This document shows positions 36,354 through 47,401 of a stretch of 64,000 bases of DNA, in pieces (within the stretch, counting starts at the first letter, position 1; each line of letters starts with the position of its first letter). The notes under the pieces were generated by a model. It was given only the letters and a program-made list of their open reading frames with translations, was not told the origin of the DNA and did not search any database. This stretch comes from Adineta ricciae (lineage: Eukaryota > Rotifera > Eurotatoria > Adinetida > Adinetidae), in assembly GCA_905250025.1 (NCBI GenBank), contig CAJNOJ010000132.1:62001-126000 (forward strand), read 5' to 3'. A program made the position numbers and the translations under genes.

Positions 36354-36742
36354 ATTACCTATTATAAAATCAATCAAGAAAAATGTCAATGAAACCGCGT
36401 GCGGTCTCATGATCTTTCTATAATCAACAATGTTCCACCTTCTTGTCAATGGTTCGTTCGTACTTCTGAATATGATATTACGATAGCTTGCCTTCATGCT
36501 TAAGACAATCTTTCAAATACTTCAATAAAACTTCTACAATATCAATGAGAGAGAGAGAGAGAGAAAGATTCTTAACGATCTTACCGTACCAAACTATCTG
36601 ATAAAAATGTCATAAATCATCGAGATCTTAAGTGAAATAAACCCATCATCGAAATAATAGCATATCTATTCAACAAGAAAACATAAGTGTATACAGACAG
36701 ATTTTTGACTAGTATACTACGCTTTTCTTACATACCGAGAAA

Positions 36743-37072
36743 ATGCAATTAGCCAATTCAATCCTTGTGCTTTTACTTTCCATTGGGATATTATGTATAT
36801 CAAGCGTAGCTGGTGAAAAATGTTCCTGTTTCTGCTGTCCTGATACATCAATCGATTGTGATATTGTTGAACATCCGGTACTTTTTGTCCCATCATGTAC
36901 AAGTGGTATATGTTCCACTAAATGCAAGCAAACATATCCGGTCGATTGTAATAGTACACAATCCGAAATCGTGGCTATTTGTGTTTCGAGCGCTTCAATT
37001 GTCTTTAATCGATATACAATGTTGACCACATTTATTCTTGCTTTTTCAACTATGATATACACTGTTTTTTAA
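36743..37072 (+). CDS. 10-Cys secreted GPI-like protein, type A, copy b
   Basis: 109 residues. Ten scaffold cysteines at the same spacing as the copy at 20919, with signal peptide (LLLSIGILCISSVAG) and hydrophobic tail (LTTFILAFSTMIYTVF). The eleventh cysteine of copy a is absent here (VFNRYTM against VCSRYTM), which supports ten as the core number. Confidence 0.8.
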   Translation: MQLANSILVLLLSIGILCISSVAGEKCSCFCCPDTSIDCDIVEHPVLFVPSCTSGICSTKCKQTYPVDCNSTQSEIVAICVSSASIVFNRYTMLTTFILAFSTMIYTVF

Positions 37073-37099
37073 ACAAGGCTTTTTATTCGAAGTTGAATA

Positions 37100-37290
37100 T
37101 GTGAATATGTTTGTAACTGTTCTTTTTTTTGCTCATCCTAACAATAGACACGTATTCAGAAAAATCGTCATGCCATCAGATTTTTCGTTTGTAGCTACTA
37201 AATCGGTTTTACCATCTTTATTGAAATCACCTACTAACAACGCAGTAGGTTGAGTGCCTACTCTATACTTTGCCAATGTCTGTAAGTAGT
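37100..37290 (-). pseudogene. FG-GAP/VCBS-repeat remnant
   Basis: Short minus-strand traces line up with 21330-21640 and 32935-33410 (FNKDGKTDLVATN-like phasing). Too degraded to encode anything. Confidence 0.4.
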
Positions 37291-37567
37291 ACGCTCACAT
37301 TTCTTCCGTAATACGTATATGTCAATCACATTCTATACCGGAAAAAATGTTCTGAACATTGGACTACTGACACTACCTGATGAATTCTATTTTTCGATCA
37401 TCGCTATACCCTTACCCACACCCTCATTACTCGATAAATGGCGTAGTTGTCAAATTTGTCCGTTCTGTACTCACTTTTTTGTATTTGCTTCAACCTTGAT
37501 TAGGATAAAGCCAACTGACAAAACTCTTTAAATCAACTAGGAAAAAATGCCAACGCAAAGGATTATC

Positions 37568-38448
37568 CGGCTTGTCCAAGCGTAACGTTGTGACATTTTG
37601 ACACACGATTTCCCCAATATCTCAAAAACTATAAACGCTAGAGAGTTCGTTCAAACGTCATTCGATGTAGCTTGGCATACTCTATGTTCACTATAAAAAT
37701 GAATGATTTCCATCAATCACTCGATTTTCCAGGAAGATTCTTAGGTCGCGTAACGGTGTGACACAAAAGGACCCTCAACCTCGAGCGCCCATGATTAATC
37801 CTTGATTTCCTGCGAAACTTAAAATACAAACGTAGATTGGTAATAACCAGTTTTATAGAGCTTTTTACGCGCTACACGATGGTGAAAAGAAAATTCTCCC
37901 ATCTTCTTTTATGAGGTAATAAATGCCAAAATACAAACGTAACGGTGTGACATTTTTCGTAACGGTGTGACACAGTTTTTTATCAGTCATTTTTGGGGCA
38001 CTTAACATAATCAGATTGACTTGATTTTTTTATGAGTGAGTCCTTATGAGTAACAAACGGTTCTGTAAAAAATTCAGACCGATCCACAGAAGTGGGAACT
38101 CAGAACCGGACCAGAAAGTTGGAAACTATTTACAAGAGTATAGAGTGCTCCTAGCTACCAAAATGGAAACCAAGTAACTCATTTTGTAGAGAATGAAATT
38201 CTGCATCGAATGGTTTGTCTTAACGCGTTTTCTGAAAAACTTTTTCCATTAAAAAAACTCAAAATACGATTTTCAGAAAAAGAAAAACGTGATTTTAGAA
38301 GAGAAAATCTGATTATTTTTAAAAACGGATGTCAGATTCGTAACCAGCGTTAAAAACTGCGTCTGACAGCCTATTCAAATCTGTTCAACTCGAAAAAAAA
38401 AATTTTCGAAACTTGATCAGCGAAGTGTCACTTTACGTGGACAAGCCG
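37568..38448. mobile_element. Non-autonomous DNA transposon (MITE-like), 881 bp, TIR CGGCTTGTCCA, TSD TATC
   Basis: The left end reads CGGCTTGTCCAAGCGTAACG and the right end, on the other strand, CGGCTTGTCCACGTAAAG. It is flanked by TATC on both sides (37564-37567 and 38449-38452). The other copy of the locus has the empty site GGATTATCATCAGA with a single TATC. Four copies of a GTAACGGTGTGACA-like motif lie inside (near 37581, 37750, 37939 and 37959). No transposase frame. These are direct sequence facts; the superfamily is not assigned. Confidence 0.88.
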
Positions 38449-38745
38449 TATCATCAAATTATCTATGCGTACTAAAGTAGCTGAGTCAATGTTGTTTTTC
38501 TTGAAGAAAGATGAGTCATTAACAAAAAGTCTCGTGAAGCAAGTTTCAGTTCTATTTTTTTCCAACTTCATTAATCGTGGTAAAGGCTCTTTGAGATGCG
38601 TGCGACAACAACGATACCTGGTATCGTTGCAGTAAGATAACATAGTGCAGTTTCGTATATATGAATCTTTTTTTGCCTACCTTGCTTTATGTCTTATCAA
38701 TAAACATATTGTGTATAACATTTCGAGAATTAAAGCGTCTACTTG

Positions 38746-39858
38746 ATGGTATTCTTTCACGTTCTTTTCGTATCAAATCTGCTAGTTGTTGCCAGTAAGC
38801 AAGTAGTCATTTCCAATGTTCTTCCTCGGTTGGACACAAATGGATCCTACGTCGATGCACACGATGGTTGTTTGGTTAAATTTGATAACACCTACTTTTT
38901 GTATGGCACAGTTTATGGTAAATGTCATCAGTCCACGACAATTTGCGATGCTGTGTGTGGTTATTTGAACAACACGTTCGCTTTATATACTTCAACAGAT
39001 CTTGTCAATTGGACATTCATCAGCAATAACGTGGTGCCTGAAGTGACTAAAGATAATAATCACATTAATTACTGGATGCCAAACGTCGGCTATAACACCC
39101 GTGCAAAGCAATACGTAATGATCTACTGGTCAAGTAGATACGGCTTTCAAAATTCCATCGTTGCTCTTGCTGTTTCTTCAACGCCGTTTGGGCCGTTCGT
39201 GAATGTCGCACCGTTGGAAATGCAAGGTGGAAAAGTCATTAGTAGTACTACTGGATTATTTGTCGACGATGACAATACAGCTTATGTTCGATACAACACT
39301 CGTGATTCGCCGTTGCGACATGTGATAGAAAAACTTTCGCCAGATTGGATGACAAGCACCGGTCAGTTTTCGATTATCTTTCAAAAGCAAGATTATCCTT
39401 GGTTTGAAGGTGGAGGCGTTTTCAAACGAAAAGGAGTCTATTACACAATGCTATCCACCGATTGCTGTTTCTGCCAATGGGGAGCAGATGCACGAACGTT
39501 TACTAGCACCGATGTTCTTGGTAATTGGACTTATATTGGTCAATTAAATTACTGTGCTGACGGAAAAGCTCCACCCGACCATGTTGACGGTATGACTGTG
39601 AATCCGTGTTCGATTTCCGATCCCTACGGTACAAATTTTACCATTCCAGCTCAACAGTTCAATGTAGCCACGTTATCGATATCATCTCAAGAAACTCTCT
39701 ACATGTACTACGGTGAAAGATTTCGTTCGAGCGCAGATGGTATCAAAGGTCACGATTTTCAAGCTTGGATACCAATCGAATTCACGGATAATGATATTCC
39801 AAAACCAATGAAGTTCTATGCTAATTTTACTATTAATATTCAAGAGGAACATATGTAA
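38746..39858 (+). CDS. Secreted GH43-like five-bladed propeller protein, copy b
   Basis: 370 residues, intronless, beginning MVFFHVLFVSNLLVVASKQ. The ATG at 38746 corresponds to the start of the copy at 22654. All motifs of copy a are kept (VDAHDGCLVKFDN, GLFVDDDNTAYVRYNT, EGGGVFKRKGVYYTM), including the replacement of the ERP segment by WMPN. Differences are few and mostly conservative, which suggests selection on the protein. The upstream region carries the 881-bp element absent from copy a. Confidence 0.75.
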   Translation: MVFFHVLFVSNLLVVASKQVVISNVLPRLDTNGSYVDAHDGCLVKFDNTYFLYGTVYGKCHQSTTICDAVCGYLNNTFALYTSTDLVNWTFISNNVVPEVTKDNNHINYWMPNVGYNTRAKQYVMIYWSSRYGFQNSIVALAVSSTPFGPFVNVAPLEMQGGKVISSTTGLFVDDDNTAYVRYNTRDSPLRHVIEKLSPDWMTSTGQFSIIFQKQDYPWFEGGGVFKRKGVYYTMLSTDCCFCQWGADARTFTSTDVLGNWTYIGQLNYCADGKAPPDHVDGMTVNPCSISDPYGTNFTIPAQQFNVATLSISSQETLYMYYGERFRSSADGIKGHDFQAWIPIEFTDNDIPKPMKFYANFTINIQEEHM

Positions 39859-40092
39859 ATTTAGTCTTTTAGTATTGATTTTATTTTGATTGAATATGCT
39901 AACAGACCTTGAACAGCAACTAAAAGAAAAAGCACCGGAAATTGCAATTAGCTAAGCGAATTTAATCTTATAATTCAATGTATCTAAAATTAGAAAGTTA
40001 GATTAGACAGCTTTTTAATGACATATATAAATCTACGTAGAAAAGTATTCACAATTCACATCAAAACTTCAGATTTGATCTCCCATATAAAA

Positions 40093-41137
40093 ATGTGTGA
40101 TTCTACAGCTGCATTGTTGAGCATGATTGCTCCGCTAGTGACTATTTATTTGGGTTTTCCCATGCTTTTTCTTGGTTTTGTTGGCAATCTCTTGACTTTA
40201 CTTGTATTTCTCAGTCTTGAGACCTTTCGACAAAGTTCATGTGCATTCTATTTAACAATGGCGTCTTTTATCAATACATTTCATTTATTTACTGGTTTAT
40301 TAACTTTCATCGTAATCAATGGAATTGGAGACAGTTGGTTGAATGCTTCGTTAATTTATTGTAAATTTCGCCAATATTTTACTCAGGTATGTATAATGAC
40401 GTCTATGTCGTGCATGTGTTTGGCGACAATTGATCAGTTCTTGGCAACACAGTCGAATGTTCGTTGGTACCGATTCAACAATGTCAAATTGGCTCGATAT
40501 ATCTTCTTGGGTCTACTTTTATGTTTAGTGTTTCTATTGGTTCCTTATTTAATATTCTACAACCATATTATATCAGCCAGTACGGGAAAAGTCGTTTGTG
40601 CTATCACAAATGCCATCTTTTCGAAATATAATGATTTTGCTCAATCACTCTTTGTCTTAATTATTATACCAATGTTCATTATGACTGTATTTGGATTGTT
40701 AGCGTATCGAAATGTTCAAAATATATCTTATAGGACAATACCATTAGTTCGACGAGAGTTAGAAAAACAACTAACATCGATGGTTCTTGTTCAAGTGTTC
40801 TACAATGTACCTGTCATGACACCAATGTTAATTGCAACCTTTTATAACGGCGTTGCAGGCAGTACACTCAACGCATGTGATAGAATTAAAATGGGTATTA
40901 CTATAAATTTATGCATTCTTTGGTATTATTTATTTGCAGTCGTAAATATCAGTCAACTTGAAATGTCAATTGAGAAAATTAAAAGGAGATTTTCTAATTT
41001 TTTAGGGTGCATTCTATATCTATATAAGTGTATCGAAAAGATTTCGCCAACAATTGATTTATGTTCTGTTTAATATGCTTTGGGAACAATTTCGTCGACG
41101 TTTCAAACACAATCTAGTAGAGCCACAAAAACAATAA
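40093..41137 (+). CDS. Rhodopsin-like GPCR, type 1, copy b
   Basis: Exons 40093-40941 and 41006-41137; 326 residues, same length and splice as the copy at 23976. An in-frame ATG-less extension upstream is open but not shared, so MCDSTAALLSMIAP is taken as the start. DQF replaces DRY, and TM7 continues after the splice as GAFYIYISVSKRFRQQ. Intact. Confidence 0.85.
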
Positions 41138-41633
41138 ATTTTTATACAAGGCCTCAGCTTTAGTATTTTAAAACAAACGCGCAGATATTCAGCTTGTCTA
41201 TTAAAGTATTATAATAAAGAAGACATTTCATTTCAGCTTTATTCTAATATATAATCATTTGATGTAATTTGACAGTTCTTATTTACCCATAGAAGGTCAT
41301 CATAGTTTGTTTGTTTCAAATAAAGTCATAAAAATGAACGAAAAAATTAGCAGTTCAAATGTCAAAATGAATAAACGACGAAGTCATTGATTAAACCATT
41401 ATTCAACAGGTTTCACACGTGCTTCTTTGATATAGTCTGAGGACACGTGGTTGATAAGAGAAATTGTATACTTATAGCTTATATAAATTAGTTCTGCGTC
41501 ATGTCAAAAAATGAATCGTTTATATGTTTTTGTTAAGTACGTGAATGTTTTATTATTTATCACAAATGTGTAAGATAAAAAAGAATATCCATAGCAAGAC
41601 AATGTCATAGACAAAAAACTATGTCTGTGATTA

Positions 41634-41990
41634 TCATTTCATACCAGTAATTTTACCGAACGCTGCGTTACAAAACAAAACGATCATCGGTATTGCTAAC
41701 ATCGACATCGATGCTAATATTTGTTGGCCGTGCGATGATCCACTTGTGTGGGTGCTATTGCACGATCTTTGAATGTAACTATTCTCATCAGGACACTGGA
41801 CAGGATACTTATTTATGCACAATTGTCTATTACATAAGGAACAATCTGTCACATCCACTATTGGTTGATCTACTAGCGTGCAATTGAAATTCCATGGTTG
41901 AACAAGACAACAGGCGCATCGACAGTCAAACCCATATGAAAATGATAAGTAAATCGTCAGAAATATACTTGCTATGATGATAGACTTCAT
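41634..41990 (-). CDS. 10-Cys secreted GPI-like protein, type B, copy b
   Basis: 118 residues, minus strand. Signal peptide, DCRCACC start of the cysteine scaffold, INKYPVQC motif and hydrophobic tail match the copy at 27074-27430. All ten cysteines are kept while intervening residues vary (LVQPWNFN against LVYPWNFN; SLCNRQLC against SSCNRELC). Confidence 0.78.
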   Translation of the reverse strand: MKSIIIASIFLTIYLSFSYGFDCRCACCLVQPWNFNCTLVDQPIVDVTDCSLCNRQLCINKYPVQCPDENSYIQRSCNSTHTSGSSHGQQILASMSMLAIPMIVLFCNAAFGKITGMK

Positions 41991-42433
41991 TTTATCTAAC
42001 TCGTCAGTAATTGTGTATGAAATGGATCGACGAGAAGAGAAAGAGCAAAGACAAACTTTGCAAAGCCGCTTTTATTAGAGATCGATGACTAATAGTTATT
42101 TAGTTACTCATAGACAATTTGTCTTTTTATGACTAATCTTTATCATCTATTGAAGAACAAAAGAAAAACTGGCTGACGAATAATTGAGTGGATGTTATTT
42201 CAGCCATTCGTACTCGTTTTATAGGACATATTTTTGTGAGGTGGAATTTATAATTCGATACGCGCTCTTTGTGTTTGTCCTTCGTAATCAAATTACCATC
42301 GACAAACGAAATCTTTAGAAGAAATGGCCGATTCAAAAAAATGTTGGTTCCATTCATACTTTCTCGTGTTTATCTTTGCTCCTCGTACGTTCTTTTCCTG
42401 CAATAAGACGAAAAATATCTTATTTTTCCATAT
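41991..42433. other. Spacer between 10-Cys B and GPCR type 2
   Basis: Matches 27431-27877. No exon seen. Confidence 0.4.
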
Positions 42434-43432
42434 TCAAGCGAAACTAACTAGTTTCAACATACTTATCTTCAAACGGCAACTAGACGTCAGTAAATAGTGG
42501 ATTCGTTGACAGAAAACTCGTCGGAAAAGTAGACTGGTCAGCATATTCACTGGAAACGACTTGGCAAAGTTTAGATAATAAACAACAAGCGTCAGTTTGT
42601 CCAAAAACACTTCAAATGCGTGCCTTGAACTATGTCTGTGTTGATTAGATGTCCATAAATAGTAAATTAAAAATCCGCAACGAAAGCATGTCAGTAACAT
42701 TCCTAATCCAACTTGTACAACCAGAATCGTTATCAAATGGTGATCGACTACACGAGATATGCGCGAATTTCTCTTACTGCATAACATCTTCATTCGATAT
42801 CCCAGTGTTCGAACGCGTCTTAAAGTGATCAACGTGCAACTAAACATGATTCCGTATATGAGAAATGGACTGATTGATAAACTGTATAGCGTCATAAATT
42901 TTGTATAAAAACCTTCCCGAGGCAAACATTGATATATCATATGATCCGTCTCTTTCGAATGTAATTCGTAGAGGATGAGGATGTGCGCAGTGGAAAGTAG
43001 AGCAAGTAAAAACGTTACAATTGCTACACGCCAAGCAATGTGCATTTTACTCAACTGGCGCCATTCGGACGAATTAGACGTCGATAAACATCGATCTATT
43101 GATGCGACCATTAGAAAAGAAGTTGATAGAGTCGGCAGAGCGACAACTAAATAGATTCGACATTTACAAAAAACATTCGACTCAGTCGGTAATCTGTTTG
43201 TATAGTGATCCTGCATGATACGTACTGTTCCACCAAATAAAACATACATCATATCGAACACAGTCGAACATAGAAAATAGAATGCACAGGGGTTATAACG
43301 TAACTGTTTCGAAGTAAATGTCAGCAAATTGCAAAGACCGCCGAGTGTTCCGATGATAATAGTTAAGAATGAAGCATAGAACGTAATCCAATTAATAATA
43401 TCATAGAGAATTTCCGGATTATTTCCAATCAT
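42434..43432 (-). CDS. Rhodopsin-like GPCR, type 2, copy b
   Basis: 332 residues, single exon, same length as the copy at 27878. SIDRCLSTS in place of DRY, a basic loop 3 (CSKRNSRISRVVDHHL) and NMLTSLLFRRVF after TM7 are kept. Changes are scattered and the gene is intact. Confidence 0.85.
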   Translation of the reverse strand: MIGNNPEILYDIINWITFYASFLTIIIGTLGGLCNLLTFTSKQLRYNPCAFYFLCSTVFDMMYVLFGGTVRIMQDHYTNRLPTESNVFCKCRIYLVVALPTLSTSFLMVASIDRCLSTSNSSEWRQLSKMHIAWRVAIVTFLLALLSTAHILILYELHSKETDHMIYQCLPREGFYTKFMTLYSLSISPFLIYGIMFSCTLITLRRVRTLGYRMKMLCSKRNSRISRVVDHHLITILVVQVGLGMLLTCFRCGFLIYYLWTSNQHRHSSRHAFEVFLDKLTLVVYYLNFAKSFPVNMLTSLLFRRVFCQRIHYLLTSSCRLKISMLKLVSFA

Positions 43433-44302
43433 GATATCTCTAAAACATATATAAATGACGATTTTCTACACCCTTTTTTGTCATGCACTTCGTGTGCAAA
43501 ATGCGCGTTTGATCAAAACAAATTATAAAAATCATCGTCTGAGTGATTCCTGAAATTACAGAACAATAACATGATGGTCTTGATATACGAAGTTGTTCTC
43601 GTCGACGATATCTAGAATGAATGCAACAAATGTGTCCACGCTCATCGAAAGTCATGAATAATGATATTCTGTTGGCACTTTTATAGAATCCAATTAGAGC
43701 TCAACCGGATTTTCTTACAAAAATGTTGGAACGACGCAAAGTGGAGGGAGAAAGAGAAAGAGAGAATAAGCGGAAGAGAACACGTTCTGGCATGATTAAA
43801 GTATGTGTTTATAAGCATGTTCAGACGATTATGTTCTTCATGCTCTTGTTGACTCAAGACATAATTTAACGGTGGATTTATTATAATCAGTTCTGCATCC
43901 TTTCATCCATACCGTCTATACTAAAGCTGTGTAGGCGAAGATGAGATTTTGCCAGGTATCTCATATTCTATTTCTTAGCCAACGGAGACTACATCAGCTA
44001 TTTAACGAGTGTTTACTATTAATGATCTCATAGAAACCATATTCTCTTTCATTCAGACACCGTGAGTATGCACACAACGGACAAACCAACAGAGCAAGAT
44101 CGATAGTTTTTTGCTGATCTTTGTACGGTAAGTTCAAATGTCCTGAGAGATATAATTGACATTTACTGGAAACACATGAAAACAAAACTAAATGCCGAAT
44201 GTAGATAAAGAGATTAACATTAGATTTAATCGGGTGACGAAAAGAGAAAAATACTCTTGATCGAGTCGTCATTTTTGGTAGACTACGGATTGAAAATTCA
44301 AT
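43433..44302. other. Divergent promoter region
   Basis: Counterpart of 28877-29735, with a GA-rich run near 43745-43770. No exon seen. Confidence 0.45.
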
Positions 44303-45046
44303 ATGCGAAAGATCTGTTTCATCATTATTGTTCTCGTGCACTGCTCAGCAGAAACTCAAACAGTTGACCCAGAAGCAATAGTCAATGTTCGAATTGAAGG
44401 GGACGAAAATACTATTTTCGAAGCATTTATCTTATCGACGGTAAAGACAATCACAACATCGTCTGGTGGAACTCATAGATGCGATGGAACCAACAACAAT
44501 GCGAGTGCAATACCTGTTCCCACTATGACAAGTAGTTTAGACATAGCTGGGAGTCAAGAAGGTTTTACATGGGATGGGTACGGCTTACATTAGCAAAGTA
44601 TACCAGTAGAACGGATCTTTGTTTTTTGTAGGACATATTCTACACTGTATGACGACTACACAATCGTACGTATTGGAAATACTTCTCAAACTAGTTCGAA
44701 ATTTTGGAGTACATTTGTCGATTACGAATTTACACAAGTTGGAGGTTGTCAACAAAAAGTGAAACATGGTCAACATCTTCTTTTTGCTTTCGATGGCTAC
44801 AATAAAGCACATTTTCTCAAACTGGAGACGTCGAACAGTATCATTCAAATTGGAGATTCTCTTACAGTGTTGGTTACCGATGGACGAACTGGAGAGCCAA
44901 TTCATAGTGCAACTGTGGGCGGGATGCTAACGAACGCTACGGGACACGCGCAAGTTACATTTAAAAATTTAGGAGCACAGAGACTCAAAGCTGAACGTCC
45001 GGATTCGATCCGTTCTAACACGCTTGTGATCACGGTTACTGCGTAA
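44303..45046 (+). CDS. Secreted DUF4430-like protein, copy b
   Basis: 229 residues from exons 44303-44577 and 44632-45046, with the intron at the same place and length (54 bp) as copy a. The coding part stops two codons earlier than copy a (VTA-stop against VTARK-stop). Signal peptide, CDGTNNN motif, VGGCQQKVKHGQ and the Ig-like C-terminal domain are kept. Confidence 0.72.
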
Positions 45047-45238
45047 ATAGATCATTTTTCAATCGAATCAGTTTTTGCGCTACATACAAAAAGGATTAAG
45101 AAGAACTATTTAATAAAATATAATTCCTCACTATTTCATGCATATATGACATTTGTTATGCAAAGGGTAAAACAGATGCAACTATTTACAATACGACTCT
45201 TTCGAAAGCAATAGACAAATATAAGGTAATCTGCGATT

Positions 45239-46530
45239 ATGGATCTTTCATTTCAGAAAGACGAAATGTACAAGAGTAGTCAGTCACTTGACACACTTGT
45301 TTCGAAGGATAATTCGCAATCAAAATGGTGGCGAAATTCTCAATATCGGACCATCTTCATTTTTCTCACCATCATCTTAGCATTACTCATTATTATACTA
45401 TCGCTAATGCTTAAATACATGGTTTTCGCACCGATGAAACCTGAAACTATCGTGACAACAATACCAGACGGTACACATCAGTGGAGTAAGTCTTTTAATG
45501 AGATACTTCGCATTGTTGATTTATTTGTTTAGAATGGAGTGCCACTCACAAGAATATGAACGTCGGTCGAAAATTCCATACAGCATCCGTATTGAAGAAT
45601 GGAAAAGTTTTAGTTATCGGTGGTTTTTATCATGATATTCTGAATAGTGTTGAATTGTACGATCCGTTAAAAGACAGTTGGTCATCTGCGATTTCGATGA
45701 CTTATGGACGGTACATGCATACAGCATCTCTTTTGACTGATGGAACAGTATTGGTCATTGGCGGTAATGACGGTTATACTGGTCAGAATAGCACCGAACT
45801 GTACGATCCATCCACAGAAACGTGGACGACAGTGGACAGCATGAATCACGGTCGAATAAAGCACACGGCATCGGTTTTGAAAAACGGGAAAGTATTAGTT
45901 ACCGGTGGAAAACACGGAGATGATTATCATAGAAGTGCTGAATTGTATGATTCATCAACAAAAGGTTGGACAAGTGCTGGTTATATGAGCGATGCTCGTG
46001 TAGAACACACTGCAACGATGTTAAACAATGGAAAAATATTACTAACGGGTGGACATAATCTTCGTGCATTGAATACTGCTGAACTGTATGATCCATCGAC
46101 AGGAATTTGGACAACTACTGGCAGCATGAATCATGCGCGATATTCTCACACAGCATCTCTTTTGACCAATGGAAAAGTCTTAGTAGCCGGTGGTCTTAAT
46201 TCCAATGGAGCTTTGGACAGTGCTGAACTATATGATCCTTCAACGGAAATCTGGACGACGACGGCAAATATGAATTACACACGATGGTATGCTACAGCAT
46301 CGGTATTAGCAAACGGGAATGTAATGGTAACTGGAGGAGCCAATGATCACGTATTGAACACTGTGGAACTATATGATCCTTCAGTGCAGACTTGGACGAC
46401 TGTTCACAACATGAACGGTGCACGACATTTGCATACAGCGTCCGTGCTAAAAAACGATATGGTGATAGTAATTGGTGGACGAAATTCTGATATAACTTTG
46501 AATACTGCTGAGTTTTATTCATTAGTTTAA
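45239..46530 (+). CDS. Type II membrane kelch-propeller protein, copy b, complete
   Basis: 414 residues from exons 45239-45485 and 45533-46530. A cytoplasmic tail of about 38 residues precedes one TM (IFIFLTIILALLIIILSLML). About six kelch repeats follow, each with HTASVLKNGKVLV-GG, then ELYDPST--W and a closing MN-AR. The last repeat ends TLNTAEFYSLV at the C-terminus. Kelch propellers bind proteins or glycans, and the orientation puts this one outside the cell. Repeats of this wording (HTAS.L.NGKVLV.GG) are common in bacteria and in bdelloids, so a microbial origin of the domain is possible. Confidence 0.85.
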
Positions 46531-46967
46531 ACCAGTATTATGAATGACCCTTTGAAGAAAGTGGGTGAAACATTAGCCGTGCATATTAGTGTGTTTTAGT
46601 CCTCAAGTTTTTCATGTATAACTGCCACATCAACATCCATAGATTCTTCTTTCTTTTTAGTTATCTACACTTTTCACAATCGCCCCACTATTCTTGTCGC
46701 GTGGACTATGAAAATAAATACTGATATGCCGACTTCTTGATAATACGGACGAATCCGGAGGGAACGTTTCGTTTTTGTTCGCCAGCAGAGTTTGAGAATG
46801 AAAGAATGAGAATATTATATAGTGACGAAAAATCGAAAGTTGGCGGTGACAATTATTCGTAGTTGTATGAGAAGAAAACTGGCAAACATAAATCATCACT
46901 GTTGAGCTTTATTTCAGTGTAAGTGTAAGAAGTCTTTCTAGTATATTATCTTAATAATTCAAACAAA
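46531..46967. other. Convergent 3' region between kelch and 10-Cys C genes
   Basis: 3' flanks of two convergent genes. No exon seen; repeated at 60337-60774. Confidence 0.45.
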
Positions 46968-47342
46968 TTACAAATTACCAACAAAAAAATGTCTCACAAA
47001 TAAAGTTGAAAAGAAAAGAAAACATAGTTTTGTTCCTTGTAATGCGTTGCCATCACATTTACCTTCATTAATATGGTCTTGCTTTGATGTATCGCATGAC
47101 AAATACTGTTTTGAGCAACGTATTTCACAATCAATGTCAGTACAAAAAGTATTATTTTCATAGTAAATAATTCCTATGAGTTTCGGTGTGCATCTTGTAT
47201 ATCGAGGATCATAACAACAGTTGCAAAGACATTTTCTCGATTTTGCTGTAAGCTGCTGCGTTTTGAACGCTGCATTTGGTTCACTATCAATTTGCGTTAT
47301 CCAAAGGAAACAGATCAATAGAATAGCTGTTGAAACCTTCAT
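46968..47342 (-). CDS. 10-Cys secreted GPI-like protein, type C, copy b
   Basis: 124 residues, minus strand. Signal peptide (STAILLICFLWITQIDSE), a spacer of about 18 residues, then KCLCNCC and six further cysteines spaced x7, x15, x4, x3, x6, x12. A hydrophobic end follows (LCFLFFSTLFVRHFF). The scaffold matches types A and B although little else does. A TATA box lies upstream at 47394-47401. N-x-T at ENNT. Confidence 0.75.
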   Translation of the reverse strand: MKVSTAILLICFLWITQIDSEPNAAFKTQQLTAKSRKCLCNCCYDPRYTRCTPKLIGIIYYENNTFCTDIDCEIRCSKQYLSCDTSKQDHINEGKCDGNALQGTKLCFLFFSTLFVRHFFVGNL

Positions 47343-47393
47343 TTTGATTTTCGTTCGTTGTGTACTTGCAGATAGATTTGGTGCGAACCTTAG

Positions 47394-47401
47394 TATTTAT
47401 A
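47394..47401 (-). promoter_or_regulatory. TATA box of 10-Cys C gene, copy b
   Basis: TATAAATA on the minus strand, about 52 bp before the ATG, kept at the same place in the other copy (61201-61208). The short distance implies a very short 5' UTR. Confidence 0.55.

Noticed and set aside
36546-36565. GA-repeat tract as a functional element
   Set aside because: A simple microsatellite, also near 20732, differing in length between copies.
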